NCBI GenBank assembly: GCA_046760505.1
Contig: JBHIEG010000036.1
Span: forward strand, 1-14,676
Length of the DNA: 14,676 nucleotides
Source of the DNA: CAYFZR01 sp046760505 [NCBI: Candidatus Hydrothermarchaeota archaeon]
GTDB lineage: Archaea; CAYFZR01
Reading direction: 5' to 3'
The position numbers and the translations under genes are program-made. A model generated the notes under the pieces. It saw only the letters and a list, made by a program, of their open reading frames with translations, made no database searches and had not been told where the DNA came from. Shown here in pieces: positions 1 through 6,269 of this stretch; position 1 is the first letter of the stretch, and each line of letters begins with the position of its first letter.

Positions 1-289
1 TATTAAATACTCATCCGAGCAAAAGGAGATAGATATCAAACTGATTGAGAGGGAAAATCATATTGAAATCAGTGTTAAGGATAAAGGAATTGGTATTCCT
101 CCCGAAGAGCAGGAGAAGATATTTGAGAAATTCTACCGCGTTGCTGACGCTAGTCATTACAGTCCAAAAGGCGTAGGTCTAGGATTAAAAATCATTAAAC
201 ACATTATGTCCGCTCACAAAGGAGAAATCAAAGTTGAAAGTCAACCAAATAGAGGGAGCACTTTTAGTCTGATCTTTCCAAAATCATGA
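1..289 (+). CDS. Sensor histidine kinase, C-terminal end (5' truncated by window)
   Basis: Reading frame 2 is open from the window edge to the TGA at 287-289 and encodes the end of a GHKL-type ATPase (HATPase_c) domain. Three ATP-lid landmarks appear in order: a G1 box reading DKGIGIP, an F-box-like FEKFYRV, and a G2 box reading GVGLGLKI, followed by the usual closing segment ending in a Ser before the stop. The domain binds ATP and phosphorylates the kinase's own histidine, which then passes phosphate to the partner regulator. The dimerisation/His domain, sensor and membrane segments lie outside the window. The stop overlaps the start of the response regulator gene (ATGA), so the two are translationally coupled and almost certainly cognate. 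The signal sensed cannot be read from this fragment; a PhoR-like role is possible given the operator downstream. Confidence 0.93.
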   Translation, partial: IKYSSEQKEIDIKLIERENHIEISVKDKGIGIPPEEQEKIFEKFYRVADASHYSPKGVGLGLKIIKHIMSAHKGEIKVESQPNRGSTFSLIFPKS

Positions 290-969
290 AAAAAATATTA
301 CTAATCGAAGATGATGAGGGTTTGGTAAAAACGTTAACAACTGCTCTCGAAGCAGAAAACTATGAAGTAACCTCTGCTACTGATGGAGAAGAGGGATTCC
401 GCCTGGCATGTAAGGAAAAGGTTGATTTAATTATTCTCGATTTAGTTCTCCCTTCCTTAAATGGATTTGAACTATGCAGAAACCTGCGCACAAAGGGAAT
501 TAAGACTCCGCTAATCATGCTTACAGGAAAGAGAAAAGAGGAGATTGATAAAGTTTTAGGGCTAGAGCTTGGAGCAGACGATTACATCACCAAGCCTTTT
601 GGAACAAGAGAACTCATGGCCAGAATAAGAGTTATTTTTCGGCGCACAATACCAGAAGATGTCGATATAGAAGAATATTCCTTCGCAGATGTTTATGTAA
701 ATTTCAAAAAGCAGACCGCCTCAAAAGGAAAGAAAGAGCTCTACCTCACTGCCAAAGAATTCGATCTTCTCAAGATCCTCGTTGCGAATGAAGGAGGAGT
801 AGTGAGTAGGGATACGATTCTGGATAAAGTATGGGGGTATGATAAATTTCCTACAACCAGGACAGTGGACACGTTCATCCGTAATTTAAGAAAGAAGATC
901 GAAAATGATCCATCCAATCCTGTCCACCTCATAACTGTACCCTGGTCAGGCTACAAATTTCAGAAGTAA
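286..969 (+). CDS. OmpR/PhoB-family two-component response regulator
   Basis: The 227-residue protein has a receiver domain (about residues 1-120) and a winged-helix DNA-binding domain (about 130-227). Receiver hallmarks are the acidic pair at residues 9-10 (IEDDE), the phospho-acceptor Asp52 in LIILDLVLP, Thr80 in PLIMLTG and the invariant Lys103 in ITKPF. The output domain shows the family signatures LTAKEFDLL and the recognition-helix region TVDTFIRNLRKKIE, ending in GYKF. Length and order are standard for the OmpR/PhoB family. The start codon overlaps the kinase stop (ATGA). It should be phosphorylated by the upstream kinase, then bind tandem direct repeats. The 11-bp-spaced TTAACA array about 160 bp downstream is the obvious candidate target. 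Without the full kinase, phosphate sensing is only a suggestion. Confidence 0.96.
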   Translation: MKKILLIEDDEGLVKTLTTALEAENYEVTSATDGEEGFRLACKEKVDLIILDLVLPSLNGFELCRNLRTKGIKTPLIMLTGKRKEEIDKVLGLELGADDYITKPFGTRELMARIRVIFRRTIPEDVDIEEYSFADVYVNFKKQTASKGKKELYLTAKEFDLLKILVANEGGVVSRDTILDKVWGYDKFPTTRTVDTFIRNLRKKIENDPSNPVHLITVPWSGYKFQK

Positions 970-1099
970 TAATATGTATATAAGCCTCGAAAAAAACTCT
1001 TCATCCAATTAAACCTATCCAAATTAACGAAGTCCGAATGATTTACGGCGCTTTTTGAGTCCTCTTCCGCTACCTTTTACCCAGCTTGACATCCCATCA

Positions 1100-1108
1100 T
1101 GTTATGAT
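1100..1108 (+). promoter_or_regulatory. Possible extended -10 element upstream of the operator array
   Basis: The bases at 1100-1108 read TGTTATGAT, matching the extended -10 pattern TGnTATAAT with one mismatch. No good -35 sits 17 bp upstream; TTGACA at 1086 is too close. If used, transcripts would start near 1115 and run through the hexamer array, making the array a downstream operator. Support is motif similarity only. Confidence 0.2.
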
Positions 1109-1127
1109 TTATCACCCCGGGCAAGGA

Positions 1128-1171
1128 TTAACAAAACTTTGACAAACTCTTAACATCTTTTTAACAACTTT
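1128..1171 (+). promoter_or_regulatory. Four TT[A/G]ACA direct repeats at 11-bp spacing (PhoP/PhoB-like operator)
   Basis: Hexamers TTAACA, TTGACA, TTAACA and TTAACA begin at 1128, 1139, 1150 and 1161, exactly 11 bp (one helical turn) apart with 5-bp gaps. In low-GC Gram-positives, PhoP is known to bind tandem TT(A/C/T)ACA-like repeats at this spacing, and E. coli PhoB also uses 11-bp direct repeats. The array follows an OmpR/PhoB-type regulator gene and precedes the epimerase/radical SAM genes, so it is probably the operator for that unit. The second hexamer is also a perfect -35 sequence, but no convincing -10 lies at the right distance. A possible fifth, decayed copy (TTGCCA) starts at 1171. 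Assignment to this particular regulator is inferred. Confidence 0.55.
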
Positions 1172-1225
1172 TGCCACTGAGGAGGCTACTGTAAATGGAG
1201 AACAAAGAACCAACATTGAGGCCAA

Positions 1226-2227
1226 ATGAAGAAAGCCGAGAACAGCACCAAGGTGCTCGTTACCGGAGCAGGGGGATTTATCGGCAGCCATCTGACTGAA
1301 GCGCTCATCGAGAAAGGATATGAGGTTGTTGGCCTATTGGAACCCGAGGACCACAATCCCTGGATAAAAAATATCAACGCTCAGTTCATCAGGGGTGATG
1401 TTACAATAAAAAACTCACTCTACAAAGCAGTAAAGGGTGTCTCTTGCATCTATCATCTGGCAGCCTACAAGACTGGTCCCAGTATCGATAGATACTACAT
1501 CACCAATTACCTGGGCACCAGAAACATGGTGAATGTATGTCTCGAATCAGGAGCAAAGATTAAACGCTTTCTGTTCACATCCTCGATCGCAGCTATTGGG
1601 CCCGGAGAGAAAGGGAAGCTGCTGGACGAAAGCACTCCATGTAAGCCAATTAGCGCTTACGGCAGGAGTAAACTGTTTGCTGAGCAGTTCCTAACTTCAG
1701 TAGGGAAGAAATTGCCTGTCACTATTGTCCGTCTTCCTATAGTCTACGGGCCCAGGTTTTCAGGTTTCCTCCTCCCTATCTTCAAACTCCTGAATAGAGG
1801 ATTCCGGGTTTCTTCCGGACACCCAGCAGCCAATCTTGTCTTTGTGAAGGATATTGCTGAAGGAATCATAATGACTGCAGAAAGTCCCGAGGCGGCCGGA
1901 AAGGTTTACCACTTAGGCGGAGAGAAAAATTATTCAATGGACGAAGTACTTACTTGTATTGAACAGTCTCTGGGGAGGAAAACAATAAAACTGAGACTTC
2001 CCTATTTATTCTGCCTTTTAGTCGCTTGTTTTTCTGAATACCTGTCCAGGGTAAAAATAACAGAACTAATGATACGGAGGCAGAATATAGAAGAATATCT
2101 CAAATACAGCGGTTGGGGAATTGATATCTCTAAAGCAGAGCGAGAGCTGGGCTATAAAGCCCAAACCAGGCTTGAGGAAGGGATGAGGGTAACGCTGGGC
2201 TGGTACAGGAAAGAGGGGCTTATTTGA
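1226..2227 (+). CDS. NAD(P)-dependent epimerase/dehydratase (extended SDR family)
   Basis: This 333-residue protein opens with a Rossmann fold: the glycine motif TGAGGFIG is at residues 13-20, followed by the βαβ segment and the GDV acid loop near residue 58. The catalytic set appears as Ser119/Ser120 after RFLFT, and the YxxxK motif at Tyr145/Lys149 (YGRSK). Later segments (RLPIVYGPR near 169-177, then VFVKDIAEG) are typical of sugar-nucleotide epimerases/dehydratases and 3-beta-HSD-like enzymes. It probably oxidises, epimerises or dehydrates a nucleotide-activated sugar or similar alcohol using NAD(P). The substrate cannot be told. An in-frame stop just upstream forces the start at 1226, with only a weak GAGG at 1218-1221, whereas a much stronger GGAGG serves an out-of-frame ATG at 1195. 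An 80-bp gap separates it from the radical SAM genes, its likely operon partners. Confidence 0.88.
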   Translation: MKKAENSTKVLVTGAGGFIGSHLTEALIEKGYEVVGLLEPEDHNPWIKNINAQFIRGDVTIKNSLYKAVKGVSCIYHLAAYKTGPSIDRYYITNYLGTRNMVNVCLESGAKIKRFLFTSSIAAIGPGEKGKLLDESTPCKPISAYGRSKLFAEQFLTSVGKKLPVTIVRLPIVYGPRFSGFLLPIFKLLNRGFRVSSGHPAANLVFVKDIAEGIIMTAESPEAAGKVYHLGGEKNYSMDEVLTCIEQSLGRKTIKLRLPYLFCLLVACFSEYLSRVKITELMIRRQNIEEYLKYSGWGIDISKAERELGYKAQTRLEEGMRVTLGWYRKEGLI

Positions 2228-2307
2228 CCGCGATAAAAATTTTACTCAAAGACTGTGCATATGAGAGGGATTCTTGGATTCTTCGTCATTTTTGGGGGTG
2301 ATAGAGA

Positions 2308-3657
2308 ATGAAATCATTCACTCTAGAGCTTATCATGCCCACCCAGAAATATCGCAGATATCCGAGGGGGCTCAGGATGCCCGAGCTGACCCTTCCTGTT
2401 CTGGCTGCTCTTACTCCACCGGGCATCGAGGTCATAATCACAGAAGAAGAGATCGAGGAAGTGACCTTCAAGAGTGGCGTGGACCTGGTGGGATTGAGCT
2501 TTATGACCCCCATGGCTCCCAGGGCCTATGAGATTGCTGATGAATACCGCAGCCGGAGGGTGAAGGTCGTGATGGGGGGCATTCATGCTTCAGCCCTCCC
2601 TGAAGAGGCAGCCCGGCACGCTGATGCCGTCGTCATCGGAGAAGCGGAAAATATATGGAATACCCTGCTAGAAGACTTTGCATCGAACAGGCTCAGAAAG
2701 TATTACAGGTCAGCTGACTTTGCAGACCTGAGCCGGATGCCGCATCCGAGGCGGGAACTTCTTAAAAAGAGTATGACCTTCTCTCCCTATCCTATTCAGA
2801 CCGCTCGCGGCTGCCCGTTCGCATGTGATTTCTGCAGTGTAACAAAGTTTTTCGGAAAAACCTTCCGTTACAGGCCTGTGAAAGAGGTCGTTAGAGAGAT
2901 AGAAAGCACTGAGAAAAAAAATTGGGTCTTCGTCGATGACAACATCATAGGAAACCAAAAGTACGCAAAAAATCTGTTTCGCGAGCTTATTCCCTTGAAC
3001 ATACGCTGGGCAGGCCAGAGCTCAGTCCTCATCGGAAGAAACGATGAACTGCTGAGGCTTGCTGCAGAGAGCGGTTGTACCGGGCTCCTCATAGGGTTCG
3101 AATCCATCTCTTATCAAAACCTTCAGAGTGTCCACAAAAGTTTTAGTAAAGTGGAATACTACGAAGACTGCATCAAGAAACTGCACGACCACGGAATTCT
3201 CGTTCAGGCGTCTTTTATTTTTGGGCTCGACTACGACGACAAAGCTGTCTTTGAGGAGACAGTCGACTTTTTGAGAAAAAGCAAAGTGGCTGCTGTCAGC
3301 TTTTCAGTGCTCACTCCGTTTCCGGGCACACAACTCTTTGAAAAGCTGAGCAGAGAGGGAAGAATTCTTGACTACGACTGGTCAAAGTATGATTTTTCAT
3401 CCGTTGTCTACAGGCCAAAACGTATGACACCAGAAGAGCTCTGGGAAGGAATAAGGAAAGCCAGAAAAGAAATTTACAGCTACAAATCTATCCTCTCCCG
3501 GTTCACAGCGAACCGGTTTCACCCCCTTCTCTATTCAGTTGTGAATCTCAGCTACCATGCAAGGAACAGGAAAATGGCTAGATGCAAAGATAACATGAAC
3601 CGCATATTGAGCTCCAAGTGCAACATAATGGATGACAAAAAAAGAAGGCGAAGATGA
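2308..3657 (+). CDS. B12-binding-domain radical SAM protein (first of a tandem pair)
   Basis: This 449-residue protein has an N-terminal cobalamin-binding-like α/β domain (about 1-135; note the VVMGGIHAS and AVVIGEAE strand-turn motifs) and a radical SAM barrel. The 4Fe-4S ligands are the CxxxCxxC cysteines at 169, 173 and 176 within ARGCPFACDFC. The classical DxHxxG cobalamin-ligand motif is not visible, so B12, if bound, may be held base-off without a lower His ligand, as known for this superfamily. A C-terminal helical extension follows (about 390-449). Relatives with this architecture methylate or rearrange unactivated carbons in lipids, pigments and natural products. The substrate here is unknown. 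The start follows GGGGGTGA at 2293-2300. The last bases overlap the next start (ATGA), showing coupled translation with its paralogue. Confidence 0.9.
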   Translation: MKSFTLELIMPTQKYRRYPRGLRMPELTLPVLAALTPPGIEVIITEEEIEEVTFKSGVDLVGLSFMTPMAPRAYEIADEYRSRRVKVVMGGIHASALPEEAARHADAVVIGEAENIWNTLLEDFASNRLRKYYRSADFADLSRMPHPRRELLKKSMTFSPYPIQTARGCPFACDFCSVTKFFGKTFRYRPVKEVVREIESTEKKNWVFVDDNIIGNQKYAKNLFRELIPLNIRWAGQSSVLIGRNDELLRLAAESGCTGLLIGFESISYQNLQSVHKSFSKVEYYEDCIKKLHDHGILVQASFIFGLDYDDKAVFEETVDFLRKSKVAAVSFSVLTPFPGTQLFEKLSREGRILDYDWSKYDFSSVVYRPKRMTPEELWEGIRKARKEIYSYKSILSRFTANRFHPLLYSVVNLSYHARNRKMARCKDNMNRILSSKCNIMDDKKRRRR

Positions 3658-4979
3658 AAATAACACTCATCTATCCTTCACTGAGTAAGTCCAGCCCATT
3701 AATGCGAAAATGGAAGCAGCCAAAAAGTCACCGCTACCCCGGCCTTGGACTGCTCTATGTGGCCGCGCTCTGCCCACAATCGACAGATATCCGGCTGGTG
3801 GATGATGAGTTCGAAAAGATTCCTTATGATGAGGAAACGGATCTGGTCGGAATCACCGTGCTCACAGCAAACTCAAACCGAGCCTACGAGATATCGAATC
3901 ACTACCGTCAAAAAGGAATCCCTGTGGTGCTGGGTGGAATGCATGTCACTTCCTGCCAGGAAGAAGCCTCGAATTACGCAGATTCAGTAGTTGTTGGCGA
4001 AGCTGAAGACACCTGGCCAAAGCTCCTCAAAGATTTCAATGCTGGCAAGCTGAGACCGATGTATACATCCTCGAATGATGCTGACCTGGCTAATAAACCC
4101 TTTCCAAGAAGGGATCTCGTCAATAAAACAGAATACACGACGATCAACACAGTGCAGGCAACAAGAGGATGTCCTTTTAACTGCGAATTTTGCTCTATAA
4201 CAGCCCTGTTAGGCCGGAGAACGAGATGCAGACCTGTGGAGGAAGTGGTAGAAGAAATCAAATCCCTTGAGGGCACTGAGTTTCTTCTCAACGACGACAA
4301 TCTCGCCCAGAAAATTGACTACTACAAAGAGCTTTTCCGCAGACTCATACCGCTGAAAAAAATGTGGGTGGGCGAGGCATCGTGGAACATTGTGAAAGAT
4401 GAAGAGACACTGGAGCTTCTTAGGGAGAGCGGATGCAGAGGACTGGCAATTGGGTTTGAATCGCTGGAGCCTCAGGACGGTGTGAGCAAAATCATGCCCT
4501 CAAAAAACATATTTCTTCTCTACAAGGAAGTGGTAAGGAAATTACATGAGCATAATCTTATAGTCTACGCAAATTTTCTTTTCGGGTTTGACAACGAAAA
4601 TGTAACAACGTTTGAAAAAACACTCGAATTCGCATTAGAGAGCAAAATTGATGCTGCCCAATTCGGTATTATAAAGCCGTTTCCAGGAACTCCCTTCTAC
4701 AAGCGACTCATAAAAGAAGGAAGGCTCACCGAGAAAAAGTGGTACAACTACACCGGGTGGAATGTCTGCTACAAGCTGAAAAACATGCCAGAGAGAACTT
4801 TCCTTCAAAAATTCTCCTGGATTACAAACGAATTCTTTACCTATCCGAGGATACTATCCCGGGTGATCCGGGCATCGAAGAGGACAGGCCTCTATGGACT
4901 GGGACTTCTCTTTGCCATCAATAGAGGACAAAGAAAATACATAAAGAATTTCTCCCGACAGGTGAAGAGTTCCCTCTAG
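3654..4979 (+). CDS. B12-binding-domain radical SAM protein (second of a tandem pair)
   Basis: This 441-residue protein has the same plan as its upstream neighbour: an N-terminal B12-binding-like domain (VVLGGMHVT near 91-99, SVVVGEAED near 111-119), then a radical SAM barrel with cluster cysteines at 173, 177 and 180 (ATRGCPFNCEFC). The two proteins share many landmark phrases at matching positions, for example GEAE, the RPVEEVVEEI/RPVKEVVREI helix, IGFES and PFPGT. They are therefore paralogues from an old tandem duplication, now well diverged. The gene starts inside the end of the first (4-bp overlap), so both are made together and may act in sequence on one substrate or as a pair. No methyltransferase or export partner lies alongside other than the epimerase. 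Downstream, the gene converges on the minus-strand toxin-antitoxin pair. The reaction is unknown. Confidence 0.9.
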   Translation: MKITLIYPSLSKSSPLMRKWKQPKSHRYPGLGLLYVAALCPQSTDIRLVDDEFEKIPYDEETDLVGITVLTANSNRAYEISNHYRQKGIPVVLGGMHVTSCQEEASNYADSVVVGEAEDTWPKLLKDFNAGKLRPMYTSSNDADLANKPFPRRDLVNKTEYTTINTVQATRGCPFNCEFCSITALLGRRTRCRPVEEVVEEIKSLEGTEFLLNDDNLAQKIDYYKELFRRLIPLKKMWVGEASWNIVKDEETLELLRESGCRGLAIGFESLEPQDGVSKIMPSKNIFLLYKEVVRKLHEHNLIVYANFLFGFDNENVTTFEKTLEFALESKIDAAQFGIIKPFPGTPFYKRLIKEGRLTEKKWYNYTGWNVCYKLKNMPERTFLQKFSWITNEFFTYPRILSRVIRASKRTGLYGLGLLFAINRGQRKYIKNFSRQVKSSL

Positions 4980-5047
4980 CCCGAGATTAATTTCAAGAGC
5001 AAATATCGACAGAAGAATTGATGCGGCTATTTACTTACGTGGAATAT

Positions 5048-5452
5048 TTATTCCCTTAGAAAGGCATAGAACCACTCATGAAGAGAGGTTTTATCTGAGG
5101 CATCGATTCCGTATAGGAGAATGCCACTTTCTAAAGCTTCTTTCGCCACTCCCCAGTTCTCCTTGAGAGACGAATGAAATTCTTCAATCGTATAAGGAAA
5201 GACATCCACGGATAGGCCGAGTTTTTCTGGCAGGAACCGGGGTATGCGGTCGTCAAACCTCTCCTTTGAATCCTTCAAGAGAATGACAATATCTACATCG
5301 CTTGCAGGCGTAGCTTCCTTCTTAGCCAGAGACCCGAAAAGGATTATCCCCACTACATCTCTATTTCGAGATAAGCTCTCTGCCCAGGATTTCAATTTAA
5401 TGATGAGCTCTTCGTTATCTAACTTAAAGACCTTGACGGACACAGAACGCAA
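5048..5452 (-). CDS. MNT-type nucleotidyltransferase (antitoxin of HEPN/MNT pair)
   Basis: The 134-residue protein carries a perfect minimal nucleotidyltransferase signature, GSx10DxD: Gly40-Ser41 in LFGSLAKK, then Asp52 and Asp54 in SDVDI. A third likely metal ligand is Asp83 (SVDVF). In characterised HEPN/MNT systems this enzyme modifies the HEPN toxin with AMP groups and so neutralises it. It lies downstream of the HEPN gene in the direction of transcription and overlaps its end by 29 bp. The start is uncertain. TTG at 5452 lies only 3 bases after GGAGG (5460-5456), and a GTG nine bases further on would have a 12-base spacer; no in-frame ATG is nearby. The product after residue 84 is helical and typical in length. 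Confidence 0.87.
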   Translation of the reverse strand: MRSVSVKVFKLDNEELIIKLKSWAESLSRNRDVVGIILFGSLAKKEATPASDVDIVILLKDSKERFDDRIPRFLPEKLGLSVDVFPYTIEEFHSSLKENWGVAKEALESGILLYGIDASDKTSLHEWFYAFLRE

Positions 5453-5810
5453 TCACCTCCTCGCAGACTCTTATCGCCTCATCGGCTTCCTCTTTTGTGT
5501 AGTATTTGTATGCTGGTCCTGAGGGATGGGCATTAGGGTATCGGGTAGGAATATAGTATTTATCCAGCTTTTTTGCCTTTTCGATGAGACTGGCTTCAGG
5601 TTTTGTGTCTTCAGACAAGTTCTCCAGTAATTCATATACGGAGTGCCCCCAGGCAATGCAGTTTTTCTTCATATACAATGCCTTTACTGCTTTCTCTGCT
5701 GACTGTTGGGCAGCAAAGCATGCCCAGGCATAATCCCCACTCCCAAGGCTGTTCCGGGCATGTCTTAAATCGGCTTTTGCCTGTTCAAACCAATCTTTGG
5801 ATCTGTTCAT
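5424..5810 (-). CDS. HEPN-domain protein (probable RNase toxin of HEPN/MNT pair)
   Basis: The 128-residue, almost wholly helical protein begins with the HEPN pattern DWFEQAKADLRHARNSL and continues with CFAAQQSAEKAVKALY. The region DKYYIPTRYPNAHPSG contains Arg90-x4-His95, matching the RX4-6H motif of HEPN ribonucleases. In the best-studied HepT toxins this reads RX4HXY and the Tyr is the site that the MNT partner adenylylates. Here residue 97 is Ser, although tyrosines at 101, 103 and 104 follow closely. The gene starts at an ATG with GAGGAG about 6 bases upstream and runs into the MNT gene with a 29-bp overlap. It lies between the radical SAM genes and the CRISPR locus and is transcribed away from cas6. 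Members of this branch have also been annotated simply as HEPN proteins, so toxin activity is inferred. Confidence 0.87.
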   Translation of the reverse strand: MNRSKDWFEQAKADLRHARNSLGSGDYAWACFAAQQSAEKAVKALYMKKNCIAWGHSVYELLENLSEDTKPEASLIEKAKKLDKYYIPTRYPNAHPSGPAYKYYTKEEADEAIRVCEEVIAFCVRQGL

Positions 5811-5947
5811 AACCTGCTCCTCTTCCTTTTTGAAAATCCCTCATCTGCATTTGAAAACAGAAGAAAATCGCCTTGTCATCTCTTATCTATCTGATTTCAT
5901 CTCGCCTGTCAACCCGGGCCGCTTCTGGAAAAGTCCACCATTTTTAC

Positions 5948-6069
5948 TTTGGCTAGCGCATCTATCTGAGAATAGGGAAGACTCCTCAATTTTTCCCAGG
6001 GAAGACTCCTTTCTAGTTTGGCTGGCGCATCTATCTGAAAATAAGTAAGATAGCTTAATTTTTCCCTGG
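5948..6069. repeat. Two 53-bp imperfect direct repeats, 69 bp apart, with a third degenerate copy upstream
   Basis: Copies at 5948-6000 and 6017-6069 have equal length and differ at 9 of 53 positions by my count, with no gaps. Both open with TTTGGCT, share GCGCATCTATCTGA and close with AATTTTTCCC[A/T]GG. A weaker third copy lies upstream: ATCTATCTGA recurs at 5885-5894 (also at 5960 and 6029), and CTGGAAAAG is found at 5925-5933 and 6066-6074. Within copy 1 the sequence GGGAAGACTCCT (5975-5986) is repeated at 5999-6010, just past its end, next to a TTCCC-A-GGGAA palindrome (5993-6003). The function is unknown. Operators for the HEPN/MNT genes or a decayed mobile repeat are both possible. Confidence 0.75.
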
Positions 6070-6113
6070 AAAAGAGCTCTTAAATAGGCCTTTTTCACCC
6101 CAAAAAGCACCAT

Positions 6114-6139
6114 CTAAGAAAAAATCTCATTCTTCTTAG
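6114..6139. repeat. Inverted repeat (7-bp stem) upstream of cas6
   Basis: CTAAGAA (6114-6120) and TTCTTAG (6133-6139) form a perfect 7-bp stem with a 12-base loop. An overlapping alternative pairing, AAAAATC with GATTTTT just downstream, ends in a T-rich run. It could be a weak terminator or an operator for cas6; the sequence does not decide. Confidence 0.35.
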
Positions 6140-6209
6140 TATGGGATTTTTCTAGTAATGGAATCTCTTCTTCAGCTTTATTAAAATTTCGAGTTTTTGA
6201 TATTATTCC

Positions 6210-6236
6210 TTGCAAAAAAATTACAGTTATTATAAT
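6210..6236 (+). promoter_or_regulatory. Likely cas6 promoter: perfect TATAAT at 6231-6236
   Basis: A consensus -10 hexamer TATAAT lies at 6231-6236, preceded by TTGCAA at 6210-6215 as a poor -35 with a short 15-base spacer. Transcription would begin near 6243, giving a leader of about 27 bases to the ATG at 6270. The A+T-rich setting makes a chance TATAAT possible, but its position agrees with the start chosen for cas6. Confidence 0.38.
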
Positions 6237-6269
6237 TTTATCCAAGCAAAAGGAAAACATAAAAATCGG

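Larger units (their letters stand above)
5811..6269. other. Non-coding region between the HEPN/MNT pair and cas6
   Basis: This 459-base divergent intergenic region has no credible gene. Its upstream part (5885-6074) holds diverged tandem repeats, its middle (6114-6139) an inverted repeat, and its right end a TATAAT box for cas6. The HEPN gene's ribosome binding site lies at its left edge. No CRISPR repeat-spacer array, tRNA or transposon end was seen. Confidence 0.7.

Noticed and set aside
1086-1108. Sigma-70 promoter with TTGACA at 1086 and TATGAT at 1103
   Set aside because: The spacer is only 11 bases, too short for a normal -35/-10 pair. Only the extended -10 was kept, at low confidence.
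2261-2311. 16-residue leader ORF overlapping the first radical SAM start by ATGA
   Set aside because: It has no ribosome site of its own, hydrophobic and uninformative content, and chance is likely at this length.
2274-2586. Plus- and minus-strand frames overlapping the start of the first radical SAM gene
   Set aside because: They lie wholly within or against a well-supported gene, show no domain and have arginine/proline-rich shadow composition.
5041-5054. Inverted repeat GGAAT-ATTT-ATTCC at the MNT stop as a terminator for the convergent genes
   Set aside because: The stem is only five base pairs, A+T-rich, with no T-run on either strand.
5885-6074. Possible CRISPR array remnant
   Set aside because: The spacing of 69-75 bp is array-like, but about 53 of 69 bp are conserved between copies, leaving only 16 bp as 'spacer'. 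The unit does not resemble type III repeats.
5883-6113. 76-residue minus-strand frame containing FSDRCASQ twice
   Set aside because: The internal repetition comes from the 53-bp DNA repeats. There is no good ribosome site, no domain, and the third-position pattern does not look coding.
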